Shown piece after piece: positions 22,419 to 35,237 of a stretch of DNA of 64,000 bases; within the stretch, counting starts at the first letter, position 1, and every line of letters starts with the position of its first letter. Under the pieces are notes generated by a model. The model did no database searches. It was not told the DNA's origin and saw only the letters and a list, made by a program, of their open reading frames with translations. Both the position numbers and the translations under genes were made by a program. Source of the stretch: Coptis chinensis (lineage: Eukaryota > Streptophyta > Magnoliopsida > Ranunculales > Ranunculaceae); assembly GCA_015680905.1 (NCBI GenBank), contig CM027381.1, positions 310,001 to 374,000 on the forward strand, in the 5' to 3' direction.

Positions 22419-23826
22419 TGATAACTATAAAATGACTAGTCTACCTACGAAATGAACTATTCATTCACAACGTAAGTAAACTAGAACTAAACTTTTACGT
22501 GGTTGATTATCAAAGTTTCCTACTCTCAAGTCTATCGAAATAGAGTGGAGTAACGAATTCGTTCCACTCCTAGTGCTCTAGCATGGATGTTTTCTAATCT
22601 AACTAGTCGTTTTTTAAGTCTATGAGAGTTTTTTAAGGGAATTATACTCACGATGCAACTACCCACCGAGATGCAACTAGTCGATTATCTAAATAATTAT
22701 GGGAATGCTACATTGATTCTATGATAAGGAGTTAGAGGGGATTGATTCCACCTTAACTCAACTTAATCCACTAACGACGAATCGTCAGTAATCCGAATTG
22801 AACTACTTCAGCGAGAACAATTGGTTATTCCTAATCCCTAATTAGACATGGCATTTCTACCAATTCATAACTAGCATGTGAACAATTAAACCCATTCTCA
22901 TGGTGAACTAATCATTTCTAGAGTGGAATAGAAAATCTGACGACTCTACGATAATCGAATCAAGCTTTCATCAAGGCTTCACAACCCCCTCTAATGGAGG
23001 TTTTAGCCTTGAATCATTCATAATCATTTCCATTTAGATTAAAACTAAACATAATATAAAGCATTGAAATTTACTTAATTAAACAATAATGAAATCTAAT
23101 TTAATGACTAAATTGAAATAAGGACATGAATTGAAATTAGATCTAGAATTGGAATGACAAAAACGAAATTGATAAAGGACACTACTTTATTGATCTAATC
23201 AAATGAAGAACAAGATTCAAGGTTTAATCTAATAAAATGAATAAGATTTGAAACTATACTTAATCAAAAACAATTAAATAAAACTAGATCTAGAAGCTAT
23301 TTTAATGGCTACTTTCTATTCTAAGCTATCTACTATTTTCTAACCTCTTGGTTCTTGACTGCCATTAACTTTGAGTCAAGCTTTTGTTTTTATACATTCA
23401 GATCCAAAAATCGTGCATGGGCTTGGAGCCATGTTTTTGGGCCGAGAGAATCGGGGCCCAAAACCCAATTCTTCAAATCAAAAGGCCTCTTCAGCTGCAG
23501 TTGGCTTCCACAGACTTTTCGTCCACTTCTACTCCTCTGATTGGGTCAAGGCTTGGACCATTGCAAAGCTCTTTCCGAGCCGGTCGTTTTGACATAAATT
23601 AGGCCTCATTCGAGGTCTGAGTCCAAAGATATGGCATTCGGAAGTTTCTATCGACTTTTGCTCCTTTATCTCGCTAAAAGTGGCACATTTTCGCACATAA
23701 TGGACTTTGAAGCCTGAAATGCATAAAACGCAGCGTAATCAGTATTAACTCTTACTTATTATTCACATAATTGGTCTAACGGTATGATTATTAAGGGGTT
23801 AAAACTACAGTTTTGGGCTCTTATCA
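22419..23826 (-). repeat. 3' LTR of Element 1
   Basis: TGATAACT...CTCTTATCA. It lies directly next to the polypurine tract at 23,827. A TATA-like word (minus-strand GTATAAAAACA) is at about 23,384-23,394. Confidence 0.92.
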
Positions 23827-25666
23827 AACCACCCCTTAAACAAAAACATTTTGCTTGTCCTCAAGCAAAGATGAGAAATTAGAATAAGTGACCAAAAATG
23901 GAGTTCTAACTACTACTCTCGTTTTATTTGAGTCGCGATTGCATTGACCATATGCAACAAGGCCTTAAACCACTAGGAATTCCCTAGTGGGACGAGTTAT
24001 AGCCTCGTGAGAGTTTTCCGATGAAGGTACTCACAAACTTCATCTATACTACAACGACTAAGAAAATAAAACTATTGTTTCCTTATTCATGCTCAACTAT
24101 CTATACATCTCTCTAGCAATTACATAAGAATAACCAGTCAAAACCCTAAGTTAATATATGCATAATAATCAATCATCTACAATAAACATATATACAATGA
24201 GTAGTACTATCAAATGTTTAGCAGGTTTGTTTCTGAGAACTCGGAATAGCGTCCTTAAGTAGGTTCTCACAATAATAGTCAAGAAACAATACTCTGATTT
24301 TTCCACTCAAGTTTAAGCTACTCCGATTAATAAAGTGGGCACACTTTGCCTTACAATCTCAATGACAACAAGGAAGCCGGGGTCGATCAAACACATCTGC
24401 CACTTACTATCACACTAACCTATTCCTAATTGAGCTAGAGGTCTTTATTAGGTGTTACGGGGATTAGGAGATGGTTTAAGAAGGAAGGAAATGGATATTC
24501 TAAAGGACAAGTCTGAGATAATAGAGTCTTCATATTATGTAACTAGAGAAAACCTTGTTATTTACTTTTGCTTCTACAATTTGTTTCCATCCTTAGCCAT
24601 ATTTTTTTTTTTTTTTTCTTTGGCTTTTGACTCCCTTTTATTCTATTTTTTTTTTTGGAGTTTTTATTTTATTTCTATTTTTCTTTTCTTTGGATGGAAA
24701 CTTCTTTTCTTTATTTTCTGAAGCAACTAACAATTTTTGTTTACACAGGTTTTTCTCTTCTTCTTTCTTCACTCATTCTATTCTCAGACTTATTCTAAAT
24801 TGGGTAGGTTGATTTATTCTCTTTTTTTTTTTTTTTTTTTTTTTTGTTTGGGTAAAGGAATTGTGGTGTATGGAAGGCTTTAAAGAAAAAGGCTCAGAGT
24901 GGCGACTAGCGGAAAATAATTCATAGGTTTGAATTTCTGGCTATATCGATCCAAAGAGCGGCCTAAATTCTCACTTAGGATATGGTTTAGTGATCAAGCA
25001 AGTGGACGTGTGATTTCTCTATCCGGATTTTACTTCTCCCTTGTGTCATTTCTCAAATGTTTCGGCTTCATATAAGGCTTTAGGCTATATTCTCACGGGA
25101 TTTGTAGAATAAGTACTCGGCCTAGATTTGAAACTTCTCGCTAACAATCATAGATACTCATGTAATATATTTATAGATAGATGCAAAGATTATTACCTCA
25201 TTATTAACCTAAGTTTCTAACAATTATTCGATGCAAGCTTGACTATGTGAGACTTCTAGATTGTTAAAAGCATGGAGAAAGAAACAATACCAATATTCCT
25301 AAGTGTATAGCATAACTTATTTGTTTATATTTTTTTAAATTTTTGAAATTTTTAACTAGAAAACAAATGCATATTATATATTTATATCCTAGCGGATGTC
25401 TTAATTAGGCGTGTTTCTATGCCCCAAACAAAAGCATGCTTTGTCCTCAAAGCATTGTAAATAAAGAGGGTAGGAAAAATACCATTGAAGCGTGAAATTT
25501 AGAAAACATCGCAAAACAAGGTTAGAGCGATACTAATATAGGAAATAAAAGCCGACGCCTTAACTCTATAAGAGTTCCACCCATTATGGGGTTAACATAA
25601 TTAAATTGCTTGGGACATAGCGGACACTATGAGAACTAAAACTTACCTCCACTCCCGTTGTTATTC
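23827..25666 (-). other. Element 1 polypurine tract and 3' spacer
   Basis: Polypurine tract at 23,827-23,841 (minus-strand GTTTAAGGGGTGGTT). Next, conserved hairpins, including the 8-bp stem CCACTAGG/CCTAGTGG at 23,970-23,990, then T-rich tracts (24,600-24,845). A second, degraded polypurine-like word (GCCCCAAACA on the plus strand, 25,421-25,430) is followed by CTTTGTCCTCAAAG. No gene is supported: the plus-strand open frame near 24,452-24,721 is a translated poly-T stretch. Confidence 0.65.
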
Positions 25667-26640
25667 GTCATCTTCGTCATCCTCTACTTCTATAAAGAAG
25701 TGAGGGTTCCTTCAGCGATCTGCCATGCTATGATAATTTGCCGGGCTTCACGCCATTTATCATCTATGGTTGCTAACCTATTAAGTGCCACTTGGTGCGA
25801 TGGGGTGTAGGGTGCAACTGGTGAGGTTATATCGCCACCCATGCCAAGTCATTGCGGAAAGATCGAATAATACTATTGGTGGGTCGACGCGTGTCTACCT
25901 TAATCAATCCGTGAAGCGTGTACAAAAAGCAGGAAAGAAACATAGCATAATCATTGAAATTAGAACGGGCATAAGAAGGTACTTATGCCTCATGGTATGG
26001 GCTCGTGCTAAACTAGACATCAAAGTCTGGGGAAGGTCATAGAACCGGCGTCCATTGGCTAAAGCAAGGAAAGCGGCGCAAGTGGCGTCATTCCGCGGAA
26101 AAGAAAAAGCGCCATTCCCTAAAATGTTTAGCATAATCAAAACATAGCAGTTCCTATGTTCATGGGCCCGGGCTACCAAAGGGCAGCGTTATAGTCCCCT
26201 TGGTCCTCAATCTGGAAAATGCCTGCCCCATAAGCCTCGTGCAAAGACTCATAAGTATAGACATGCATATTATCGACCCTAATAGCACCATGGGTCTTGT
26301 ATCTCGTGGCCGGGCATAGCAAGTCAAGAACAAATGCTAGCAAGAACACGGTAATTTCCATTGGTTCATCGTCAATGGTGATGGAGAACACTTGTTCTCC
26401 ATCCGGTCTCTCAAAGAAAATGCAGTTATTATAAAAATAAGATGCAAGTCTTTGGAGAATAAAGTTCACCCGGTCTTACCATAAGAGGTTCCCAACCAAC
26501 GTATGTGATCACCTCACCTGAAACCAAGCACCGTAAGTAGTGCTTTGGAACAAATCTTGAAGGACTGTTCAGGTATTATTATGGGAGATGTCATCTCAAA
26601 ACTACGTTCTGGAATAGTTGCAAAACGACCGGCACAATCT
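25667..26640 (-). pseudogene. ORF B of Element 1 (Athila post-pol protein), degenerate
   Basis: Coding region between pol position and 3' LTR, homologous to 36,088-37,105 in Element 2. Recognisable segments are FILQRLASYFYNNCIFFERP, DGEQVFSITIDDEPMEITVF and, after a frame change near 26,175, SLARAHTMRHKYLLMPVLI. This resembles the plant-transposon protein region found after pol in Athila elements (sometimes called envelope-like). I see no signal peptide and no clear membrane segment in the better-preserved copy, so an envelope role is not supported. Several stops. Confidence 0.55.
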
Positions 26641-27408
26641 TGCGAAAAACTGGAATTTTTCTGGTCCGAGAAGTCGTCGGGCTGGCGCTCAAATATAGCG
26701 TGGTGCTCTCTTTGTATTTTAGAATTCGGTAACTTAGCTGGTCGCTGACTTGAAGCGTAACGGGCGGCGCTCGAAGCAAATTTTTTCGACGAAGTGTAGC
26801 GCTGAAGGGCTGGCTCAACTAGAAGCGTGGCGCTCTCGGAGTTCTGATTTTGTGAAAATGGAGGCCTAAAGCGTGGGAATCAGCGGGTGTGAAGGGTGAG
26901 TGATGGGGTTTAGGTGTAGTGTGAGTTGTGAGGGTAGATTGTATCAAGTTTATATAGGTTTAAAGTTGCTAGAATGGATCGGAAAGTTGCCAAAACTAAT
27001 TACGGCGGTTTAGGAATCCTAAAATTTCCAAACTTCAGCGGAAACAACTCACATCACGGATTACGATTCAAACCCGATTATCTCTTATTTGGATTTTATG
27101 ATTGAATGTACCTATTTAATCTAGATTTCATCCTACAATGATTCTCAATCATAGATAGGCCTAAACTCCATATTTTCACCTTACTCATGATAAATTCTAA
27201 CACTAGGGTTTTATAAAAATACTGACTTGAAATGATAAAACCACCCCAAACAAGTTGGGAAGGTGGGATCAATATGAAACAAGCACACATCTGAAAATAA
27301 CCCTTATATTATAATTTTCATTAGGAGGTCCTTTCACTTACAAAATTCAAATTACGAGAATAAAAATTACATTACAATAAAAACAACAAAAATAAATAAA
27401 ACAACAAC
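26641..27408 (-). other. GC-rich word cluster and polypurine-like tract between ORF A and ORF B
   Basis: 26,641-26,830 carries degenerate GGCGCTC/GCGTGG words like those in the leader of the same element (33,190-33,330). A polypurine-like word (plus-strand CCACCCCAAACAAG at 27,241-27,254) precedes GGGAAGGTGGGA, as in Elements 2 and 3. No gene. Confidence 0.5.
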
Positions 27409-28596
27409 TTATAAAACAAAATAACTTCGACTATCACTCCTCATCCTCTCTAAAAACATTTCGCCCGGTGGTGGTGAGGGCCCGATCTGTAGTGGTGGCT
27501 CTGGGCTCGGAAGGTCCGCAGCAGCGATCGTCCCTTTGTCGGCGGCGCTCATGCCTAAATATTTGTGTCCTCGAGGAGGCGAGTGCGTATGAGGTGGGAA
27601 GCGTGCTAGCATATCCACTCTAAACCGGGGCTTTGGCTTCCATCGACCCCGCTTTGCTCCCATCTCTCATCCTCCCTCACGGGTGCGGATCTCGAAGTTG
27701 TGATGAATGGTCAGCTGTCGAGTCCGGAGGTCTGCGAGAGAGTGTTGAGTGAGAGCATGCCCCTATGAAGCATAGCCATGCTTCGGCATCGGACCAACAC
27801 CTGCGGAAGGCATCCGTATCAAAGCAAGTCCCATCCTCCTCATCCTCCTCGAATCATCCTGCTGTCCCCGCTCCTCCACCATCCTCTTCTTCTTCCTCTC
27901 TATCCTCAGCCCTCCTCCAAACTTGTTGGACACACTCCCTATAGATACGCGGGTTACGGTGCGGGGTAATGTAAATCCTCTCGGATGCGGGGAGTTGCTT
28001 TCATCTTGGCATGATCTTAGTAATAAGCACGGGGAGAGGTGCCAAAGACCTTCGAACCCCTAATAATGTTCAGCAAAAACTCGGGATGCAGAAATCATAC
28101 TTACGCTCTGGAGTACCCATAGGGCGATGGAGGCGAGGTCGGACCGATGTCAGCGACCTTGTCCTTGCCTAGGACATTCCGACCCAATCCATCGAAAGTT
28201 GTAGCGGTTGGTTGGTCTGAGGATGCTGGCGAACACAATGGGAGTTTGGATTGTAACTCCCATTGATGGCGATGCGCCCATCAACGGCTCTACCCGTCGT
28301 CAACTGGGGCTCTGTAAAGGTGGCCTCGGATGGATTCTAGGCGGAATGCCTAGAATCTCAGCCAGCAACGACCGAGTAGTCAACTCCCTCCTTCTTCTTC
28401 TTCACCAACACAAAATCCTACTCCCTTCCAACTCACGGTGTTGTAGAACCGTCGGACCAAGTCTTCATGGTAGAAGTCTTCTTGGTCGAAAGTACCGAGA
28501 CTATTCAGTCTCTACTAGCCATTTCGTCACCGTAAAGCGGTAGCGAAATGGTCGGCGATGAAAACTTGCTCGGTATGATTGGCGTTGTTGAACCAT
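27409..28596 (-). pseudogene. ORF A of Element 1, degenerate
   Basis: Start at ATG 28,594-28,596, aligned with the starts of the Element 2 and 3 copies by a shared upstream context (CCATTTGAAGTTTGA on the plus strand). Preserved segments include SLLAEILGIPPR near 28,340 and a Pro/Ser-rich C-terminus (SPEPPLQIGPSPPPG) ending at 27,409. The frame is broken several times. Function unknown. The conserved LLAEILGIPPR core and the low-complexity tail are shared with the other two copies. Confidence 0.55.
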
Positions 28597-30082
28597 TTGA
28601 AGTTTGAATACGGTTTGGGGTTTGTAGAGGGTGTGGTAGTGGTGGTTTAACTTGACCCATTTGAAGGAGCGATGGTGGTGGTGGCGGTGTGGTGTATGCA
28701 AACACCAATTTTTGATTTTTTTCGTGGTTTTTCTTAGGTTAAATTGGTGGAGTTTGTTTTGATTGGTGTTTGAAGTCGATTGGGGTTGGGATTTGATTTT
28801 TTTGGCGTGGGTTGTTTTAGTTTCTTTTTATTTGATTTTTGTTTTAGGTTTAAGCTTTAAGCTTGGCGTTAATGGCGGTGGAAGATGAAGAAGCGATGAA
28901 CTGTTCGTGAGAAGGTAAAAGCCTTGCGTATCTCCTCTCCATGGCTGGTGGGCGAGGTTGGGCCCAAGCCCAAAATCGAAATTTTTGATTTTTTTCGATT
29001 TTTAGCGAATTTCAAATCAAAATTCCAGCCGTTACGGTCCGATTTTTTGCGAATGAGATATGGAAATGATCGGAGAGAATTTCCTATCAATGATCCATAA
29101 AACACTCTATTCCGACTTCAGATGACATACGTGATAGTGGAAAACGCCTCGAAATCGTGCATGGCGTAAGTTATCTTGAGCGAATGAAATCTAAATTAAT
29201 AGATTATGTCAATCGAATCGTAATACAATAAAAGCGGCCTAAGCAACTCTAATGGGACATAAAACATTTTAGTACGGAAACACGAACACCCCACCCCCAA
29301 ACAAATTTTTTTACAATGAAGCTTAGAAAATTTGTTTTAGCGATAAGGTCTTTTAAAGTCGATTCGAGACTTCCTAGATTACTATGTTTATTTTTATTTT
29401 TTATTTTTTTTTATTTTATTTTTAGAAGGAAAAACAATAAGCAATAAAGACATAATTCACACCATAGAGAAACATGACTCAAAATCCGAGAAAAACATGC
29501 AAGAGTGGAAAGCGTGAACTATGTGAACCGTGGACTTAGGATCCGGTACTTACAGACCACACACTCCATAGGGAGGGCCGGTTACCTTAATGGTGCACTC
29601 ACCAATATATTGGAATGAAAGGAAATGCACCAACACAGAAATTTGAGTCGTTTATAGTCGGATACTCAAGACTTTATCTAAAACATATGTATGAACATGC
29701 GGTTGATCATATATCAACAACCCGAAATAGTTGTGGATCATTCCATAAATAAATATCGAGAAAACATATCCAAACACAATCAAACACCAATTTTCCCTAT
29801 CTCTCAACCTAGTGATATGAAAGGGAAGTCGGATTACCCTATTGTGTAACCTATCATGCACCTTATTTTTAATTTTTGAATGAGTGGGTGTTCTAGTAAA
29901 TAAGTGTGGAAAAGTGAATGGGTGTGGAGAATATGGTGGATATGGATAAGTTTTAGAAAGACAGCCTGTACACAATGAGGATGTGGTTTTAGCACTGAAC
30001 TCATTCATTGTGTGTGTAGGGATTTGTCTCAATTTTGAAAATGAAGGTGTCAAGTAGTTTGTCCTTACGAAGTATCCGTTTG
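28597..30082 (-). other. Region between gag/protease and ORF A in Element 1
   Basis: This is where reverse transcriptase, RNase H and integrase would be in a full element; none is seen. It holds a polypurine-like tract (plus-strand ACACCCCACCCCCAAACAAA, 29,286-29,305), the block around GGACTTAGGATCCGGTACTTAC (29,532-29,552) that follows integrase in Element 3, and a short coding remnant containing HTMNEFSAK (29,990-30,020) shared with Element 2. Confidence 0.6.
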
Positions 30083-32930
30083 CTAGGAGGATTTAAAAAT
30101 TATGAAGCCTGAAGAAATAATGAGGATCGAGTGCAAACTTCGAGATTCCTTTGAAAAGGGTGGAAGGAGGGGAGTCGAGGTGTTTGTTGTGGAAGTTAGT
30201 TCTTGATAGGGTGAATTTTTACCTACTCGAAAAAACTCATCAAATTCCTCATCTAGATTGGTCATATCCACATTACTATGGTAGTCCTCTACATCTTTGA
30301 GAAAGTCATCTATCCGATCCTCATCAATAATATGTGTATCGATTAGTGTAGGAATGGAAATATTGAGTCGACTTTCCAAAGGAAAGAATTTTGGGCATAT
30401 GACTATCGGGGGCGTGTTGTTGAAATAATCTCGAGCAAAACTCTGGATCATGCTAACCTCTCCATCCATAGGCGAATCGGATGGCTGTGTCCTTGTTTTT
30501 AAAAACATTGACTTCAATGACAAGATGGCCAAAAGACATGGACATTGAACCATCACGGCAATTAATGGCGCATTGGCGGTTGCCAAGAAAGGGCGCCCTA
30601 GAATGATCGGGACCGAGTGGTTAGCGACTTACGTATCGAGGACTACAAAATCAGCCCGGATAGTAGAAATCCCGAACTTTTACCAACACATTTTCGACTA
30701 CACCCTTAGGATACTTAATAGACCCGATCGACTAATTGCAGCGTCATTTTAGTGGGTTGCATCTTGTCTAGACCTATTTGTCTATACAAATAAAATGGGA
30801 GTAAGTTAACACTAGCCCCGAGGTGTCTAATAACGCGATGCGTCGTATAGGAATCTCTAAGGTGCATTATCTGATGGGGCGACCGGGGTCCTTGTACTTA
30901 ACAATTCCATTATGTTGAGATAAGGTTGGGAATTGTTACATTAAAAGGCGTCTTTTGGTATATTTGTCTTCGCCTAGTAGTACACAATTCCTTAAGAAAC
31001 TTAGCATGATATGGTAGCTTTTTAATAGCGAGGAAGGGAAGGTTTATAGTTAGATTCTTGAAACGTCCCCTAATCTCCTCGTAATTTGTATCCCTAGTTA
31101 ACATGGCTAATTTTTGTGGAAGCGGTGGTTTCTGTCTATATTTAGCAATGGTATCACTGGATGTTTAACTTTGGCATTATGTTTCTTAGGTTGTGTTGTG
31201 GCGGGTACCTCTACGGTGGTAGGCTCTTGGTTTCTATTTCGGTATCTAGTAAAATAGCGGTGTAGGGGACTCTTGGTGGGGGTAACTATAGGCATAGTTA
31301 CCTTGTTATCAACCACTCTGCCGAAGCGAGAGTGGTGATGGCATTTATCTCACCTACATTTTCATATTCATTACTAATATTATCGGTGACCTCAAAAAGG
31401 CGTGTTTGTTGTTTTAGGATTAGGTATTGCGTTACACGGAAACACACCTTTGGGTTGGGCTTTATCTTGAGCCAACTGTTGGGTTAAATTATTAACGGAT
31501 TATAGAAGGCTGTTGGTTAGATTGAGCCATGGTTTGGAAAAGTTTTTGGCTCACTTGTATGAAGGTGTCAAAAGCGATCCGGTTGGGTGGGTGTAGTGTT
31601 CACGGGTGGTATTCTTTGGAACTATTTCCGTGAATTATTTATTGGTGGATTTTGATAGTTATTATTTACGGAACGATACCTCTATTAGCATTATAATTAT
31701 TATAATTACCTTGACCTTGTGCTTGACCTTGTCGAGGTTGCAATTGGTTGTTATAATTATTAAAATTACCGACGACTGTCCTTGTCGTAGTGGAGCTTGG
31801 TTAAAGCTTTTGCGTTGGCCTAACATATTGATTATTGTACCCTTGGGGTGTGACTTGTTGGTTATTTCTCCAACCGAAGTTGGGATTTTGTCTCCAAAGC
31901 GGGTTAGGTTCACTATTAATGGAACAAGCCTGTTCATAGGCTATAGGGCGATTGGGAATCGGGATGCTCGGGACTCAATGAAACTACATGGATTTGAATT
32001 TACATTCATAACGGGGATTGGCTTTTGTTTGTGAAATGGCCTCTACCTTTTTAGTGAGTGATTGATTAGAGTTTTAAGCTCGGAATCGTGTTTAATTTCA
32101 AACATACCGTGGCCTTAAGCTGTTGAAGAAGAACTATTTGGCGGGGGATATCATCACTACCCCCAATTATTATTTAAGCTTAGTTTGGTCTTCTAAAATT
32201 TATAAGCCTCGAGGCTCCTTTACTTAAGAAACTACCCCATTCATTATGTCAAGGACTTCTTTATGGTGATGTTGAAGTCCTTTGAAAAGGCACGAACTAA
32301 CGTGTCTTTTGCTAAGTTATGGTGTGGACACTCTATTAGCGGATCGGTGAAGCGATTCCAAGCCTCTGAAAATGATTCATGAGGATTTTGTCGAAAGAAA
32401 TGAATCTTGGAAAGCATCTCATCCGTCTTTAGGGGTGGGTAAAATGTTCCATAACAATTTGAACAAGTTTAGCCCACGAGTCCACAGAATTAATTAGGCT
32501 TGGGCAGTTAACCAAGACGCGCCTTATAAACTAAGGTGAAAGGGAATACCCTTAATTTAATTTGTTAGAACCAACCCGTAGGATGGTGGAATGTTGTTAG
32601 GACTTGTTCAATCCTACGCGATGTCTTTGGTAAGGTTTTTCATGGTCTAAACCATGAAAAGCGGGTAACAAATTAAAAATATTTGGAGTGATTCTGAAAT
32701 CCCCGGTGGGTCTGCTAGAACGATGCAAGATTTGGGGCTATCGCTCAAGGCTTTGTAGAAGTCCGAGAGAGGAGTCTCTCTTTCTTCCCCATTATATCGG
32801 TGGTGTGTGTGGAATAGTTGCTAGAGGTGTAGTTTGTGGTATACTAGATAGACTTGTTTGTTGATGTTGTTGTGTATTTACGTTAGGTGTTTTGTTGGCC
32901 GGACCTTAATCTCATGCAAGACTAAGTCGA
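30083..32930 (-). pseudogene. gag: gag and protease remnant of Element 1
   Basis: Heavily frameshifted. The plus-strand text parallels the Element 3 gag gene from about 32,930 (start region) through 31,100-31,600 (the Thr/Pro/Lys-rich linker and the NLTINLPFLAIKKLPYHAKF segment) to the protease-linker region near 30,590-30,500. It ends with the PPF...NLE-type segment (30,150) shared with Element 2, instead of running into reverse transcriptase. The protein would have formed the particle. This copy cannot be translated. Confidence 0.7.
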
Positions 32931-33436
32931 GCTTAACTAAACATGCAACACTCCAAACAATTCGATGTACTAGTATAAACCTCTAACGGGGACGCGAGGT
33001 GTGGAAGAAAGGAATACCCGATTGCGTCCTTGCTTCGCTTATGAATAGCGTCTTGTAATGGCGTGTTCAAAGTGTATATAAGAGAATAGAACACGAAAAA
33101 CGACAACTCGAAGTTCGAATCAAACTGTGGAAATCGGAAATTTCAACTAAGGCTGGTATCTATCTTAGAGTGCTTGAAAATTTCGATTGCAAAGTCGAGA
33201 TTCCATTAACTTAGCGTGGGTCGCTCTCTTTTTAAGCGCGTAGGCGCTCGATTGTATTGATCAAATTCCAAGAACTTAGCTGGTCGCTCTCTCTTTGAAT
33301 GAGGCGCTTCGGTGTATTTCCTCGCGGAATTTTTCCAAAACTGAAACGGCAACCACGGTATGAATCAAACAAGGGTGGGTGGGTGAAATGGGACTTAAAA
33401 TGACTAATTCTATTATGAAAACAATGCTAAAGTGCA

Positions 33437-33453
33437 ACTAAGATGGCGGCCAT
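33437..33453 (-). promoter_or_regulatory. Degenerate primer binding site of Element 1
   Basis: On the minus strand TGGCCGCCATCTTAGT follows the 5' LTR. Compared with Element 3 (TGGCGCCGCTGCCATC) it has lost a few bases of the tRNA-Asp match. Confidence 0.65.
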
Positions 33454-33454
33454 T

Positions 33455-34864
33455 TGGTAACTATCGAATGAATAGTCTACCTACTGAAATGAACTATTCA
33501 TTCACTGGCGTAAGTAAACTAGAACTAAACTTTTACGTGGTTGATTATCAAAGTTTCCTACTCTCAAGTCTATCGAAATAGAGTGGAGTAACTAATTCGT
33601 TCCACTCCTAGTGCTCTAGCATGGATGTTTTCTAATCTAACTAGTCGTTTTTTAAGTCTATGAGAGTTTTCTGAAGGGAATTATACTACGATGCAACTAC
33701 CCACCAGGATGCAACTAGTCGATTATCTAAATAATTATGGGAATGCTACGTTGATTCTATGATAAGGAGTTAGAGGGGATTGATTCCACCTTAACTCAAC
33801 TTAATCCACTAACGACGATTTAATCGTCAGTAATCCGAAGATGAAGCGCTTGCAAGAACAATTTGGTTATTCCTAATCCCTAATTAGACATGGCATTTCT
33901 ACCAATTCATAACTAGCATGTGAACAATTAAACCCATTCTCATGGTGAACTAATCATTTCTAGAGTGGAATAGAAAATACGACGACTCTACGATAATCGG
34001 AATCAAGCTTTCATCAAGGCTTCACAACCCCCTCTAATGGAGGTTTTAGGCTTGAATCATTCCGCAATCATTTCCATTTAGATTAAAACTAAACATAATA
34101 TAAAGCATTGAAATTTACTTAATTAAACAATAATGAAATCTAATTTAATGACTAAATTGAAATAAGGACATGAATTGAAATTAGATCTAGAATTGGAATG
34201 ACAAAAACGAAATTGATAAAGGACACTACTTTATTGATCTAATCAAATGAAGAACAAGATTCAAGGTTTAATCTAATAAAATGAATAAGATTTGAAACTA
34301 TACTTAATCAAAAACAATTAAATAAAACTAGATCTAGAAGCTATTTTAATGGCTACTTTCTATTCTAAGCTATCTACTATTTTCTAACTACTGGCTACTG
34401 ACTGCCATTAACACTGAGTCAAGCTTTTGTTTTTATACATTCAGATCCAAAATCGTGCATGGGCTTGGAGCCATATTTTGGGCGGAGAATCGGGGCCCAA
34501 AACCCAATTCTTTCAATCCAAAAGGCCTCTTCAGCTGCAGTTGGCTTCCACAGACTTTTCGTCCACTTCTGCTCCTCTGATTGGGTCAAGGCTTGGACCA
34601 TTGCAAAGCTCTTTCCGAGCCGGTCGTTTTGACATAAGGTAGGCCTCATTCGAGGTCTGAGTCCAAAGATATGGCATTCGAGGAAGTTCTGCTAACTTTT
34701 GCTCCTTTATCTCGCTAAAGTGGCACATTTACGCACATAATGGACTTTGAAGCCTGAAATGCATAAAAACGCTGAATCAGTATTAACTCTTACTTATTAT
34801 TCACATAATTGGTCTAAAAGTATGATTATTAAGGGGTTAAAACTACAGTTTTGGGCTCTTATCA
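33455..34864 (-). repeat. 5' LTR of Element 1
   Basis: TGGTAACT...CTCTTATCA, pair of 22,419-23,826. TATA-like word at about 34,426-34,437 (minus strand). Followed by the right TSD copy CAAGA. Confidence 0.92.
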
Positions 34865-34869
34865 CAAGA

Positions 34870-35237
34870 CTTTGTCACTAAGTACATTTACTAACAAGAA
34901 AATATAAACTATATACAGCCTACAAGTTGCCTAATTTTTGCTACAGGTTTAAAGCACCCCCAAACTGAATGATGCTTAGTCCTCAAAGTAAAAATAGATA
35001 AAGAAATGAATTACCTGAGAACTGTGAGCAAAATTAGGGCTGGACTGCTAGAACAAAAAGTTGTTGTAACATAATATATTATACATAAATAATCAAAGAA
35101 AAACAATAGCACACTATATACAACTATATACAGTTAGATATATGTACAATTCCCTACTCAAGTTTACCATCCAGGATGTGCTGATGGTCTGGCATCTTCT
35201 TTAGTGAAATGCATTTCCTTAGCATCGCGCCAAAAGA
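34870..35237 (-). mobile_element. 3' internal region of element D (right piece)
   Basis: Continues the sequence left at 22,413. It includes a polypurine-like word (plus-strand GCACCCCCAAACTG, 34,954-34,967) followed by GCTTAGTCCTCAAAG, the same pairing seen at 35,840 and 49,675. At about 35,238 it switches abruptly to sequence matching Element 3 around 49,078. No gene. Confidence 0.55.

Larger units (their letters stand above)
22414..34869 (-). mobile_element. Element 1: pol-less Athila-type retrotransposon with perfect TSD
   Basis: LTRs at 22,419-23,826 and 33,455-34,864 (1,408 and 1,410 bp) look nearly identical wherever I compared them. CAAGA flanks the element on both sides (22,414-22,418 and 34,865-34,869), so both ends belong to one insertion. 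Reading down the minus strand: primer site, leader, gag/protease remnant (32,930-30,083), ORF A, ORF B, 3' spacer, polypurine tract. No reverse transcriptase, RNase H or integrase is present. The similar LTRs and intact TSD show it moved as a pol-less element, so it needed enzymes from another copy. Confidence 0.9.

Noticed and set aside
23355-23602. Overlapping plus-strand frames in LTRs (also 19,697-19,906, 34,427-34,642)
   Set aside because: They lie inside LTRs, recur only because the LTRs are repeated, and shift frame between copies.
24452-24812. Phe/Leu-rich plus-strand frames (also 48,759-49,001)
   Set aside because: Poly-T tracts in the 3' spacer of the Athila elements, antisense to element transcription. 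No conserved start or composition expected of a gene.
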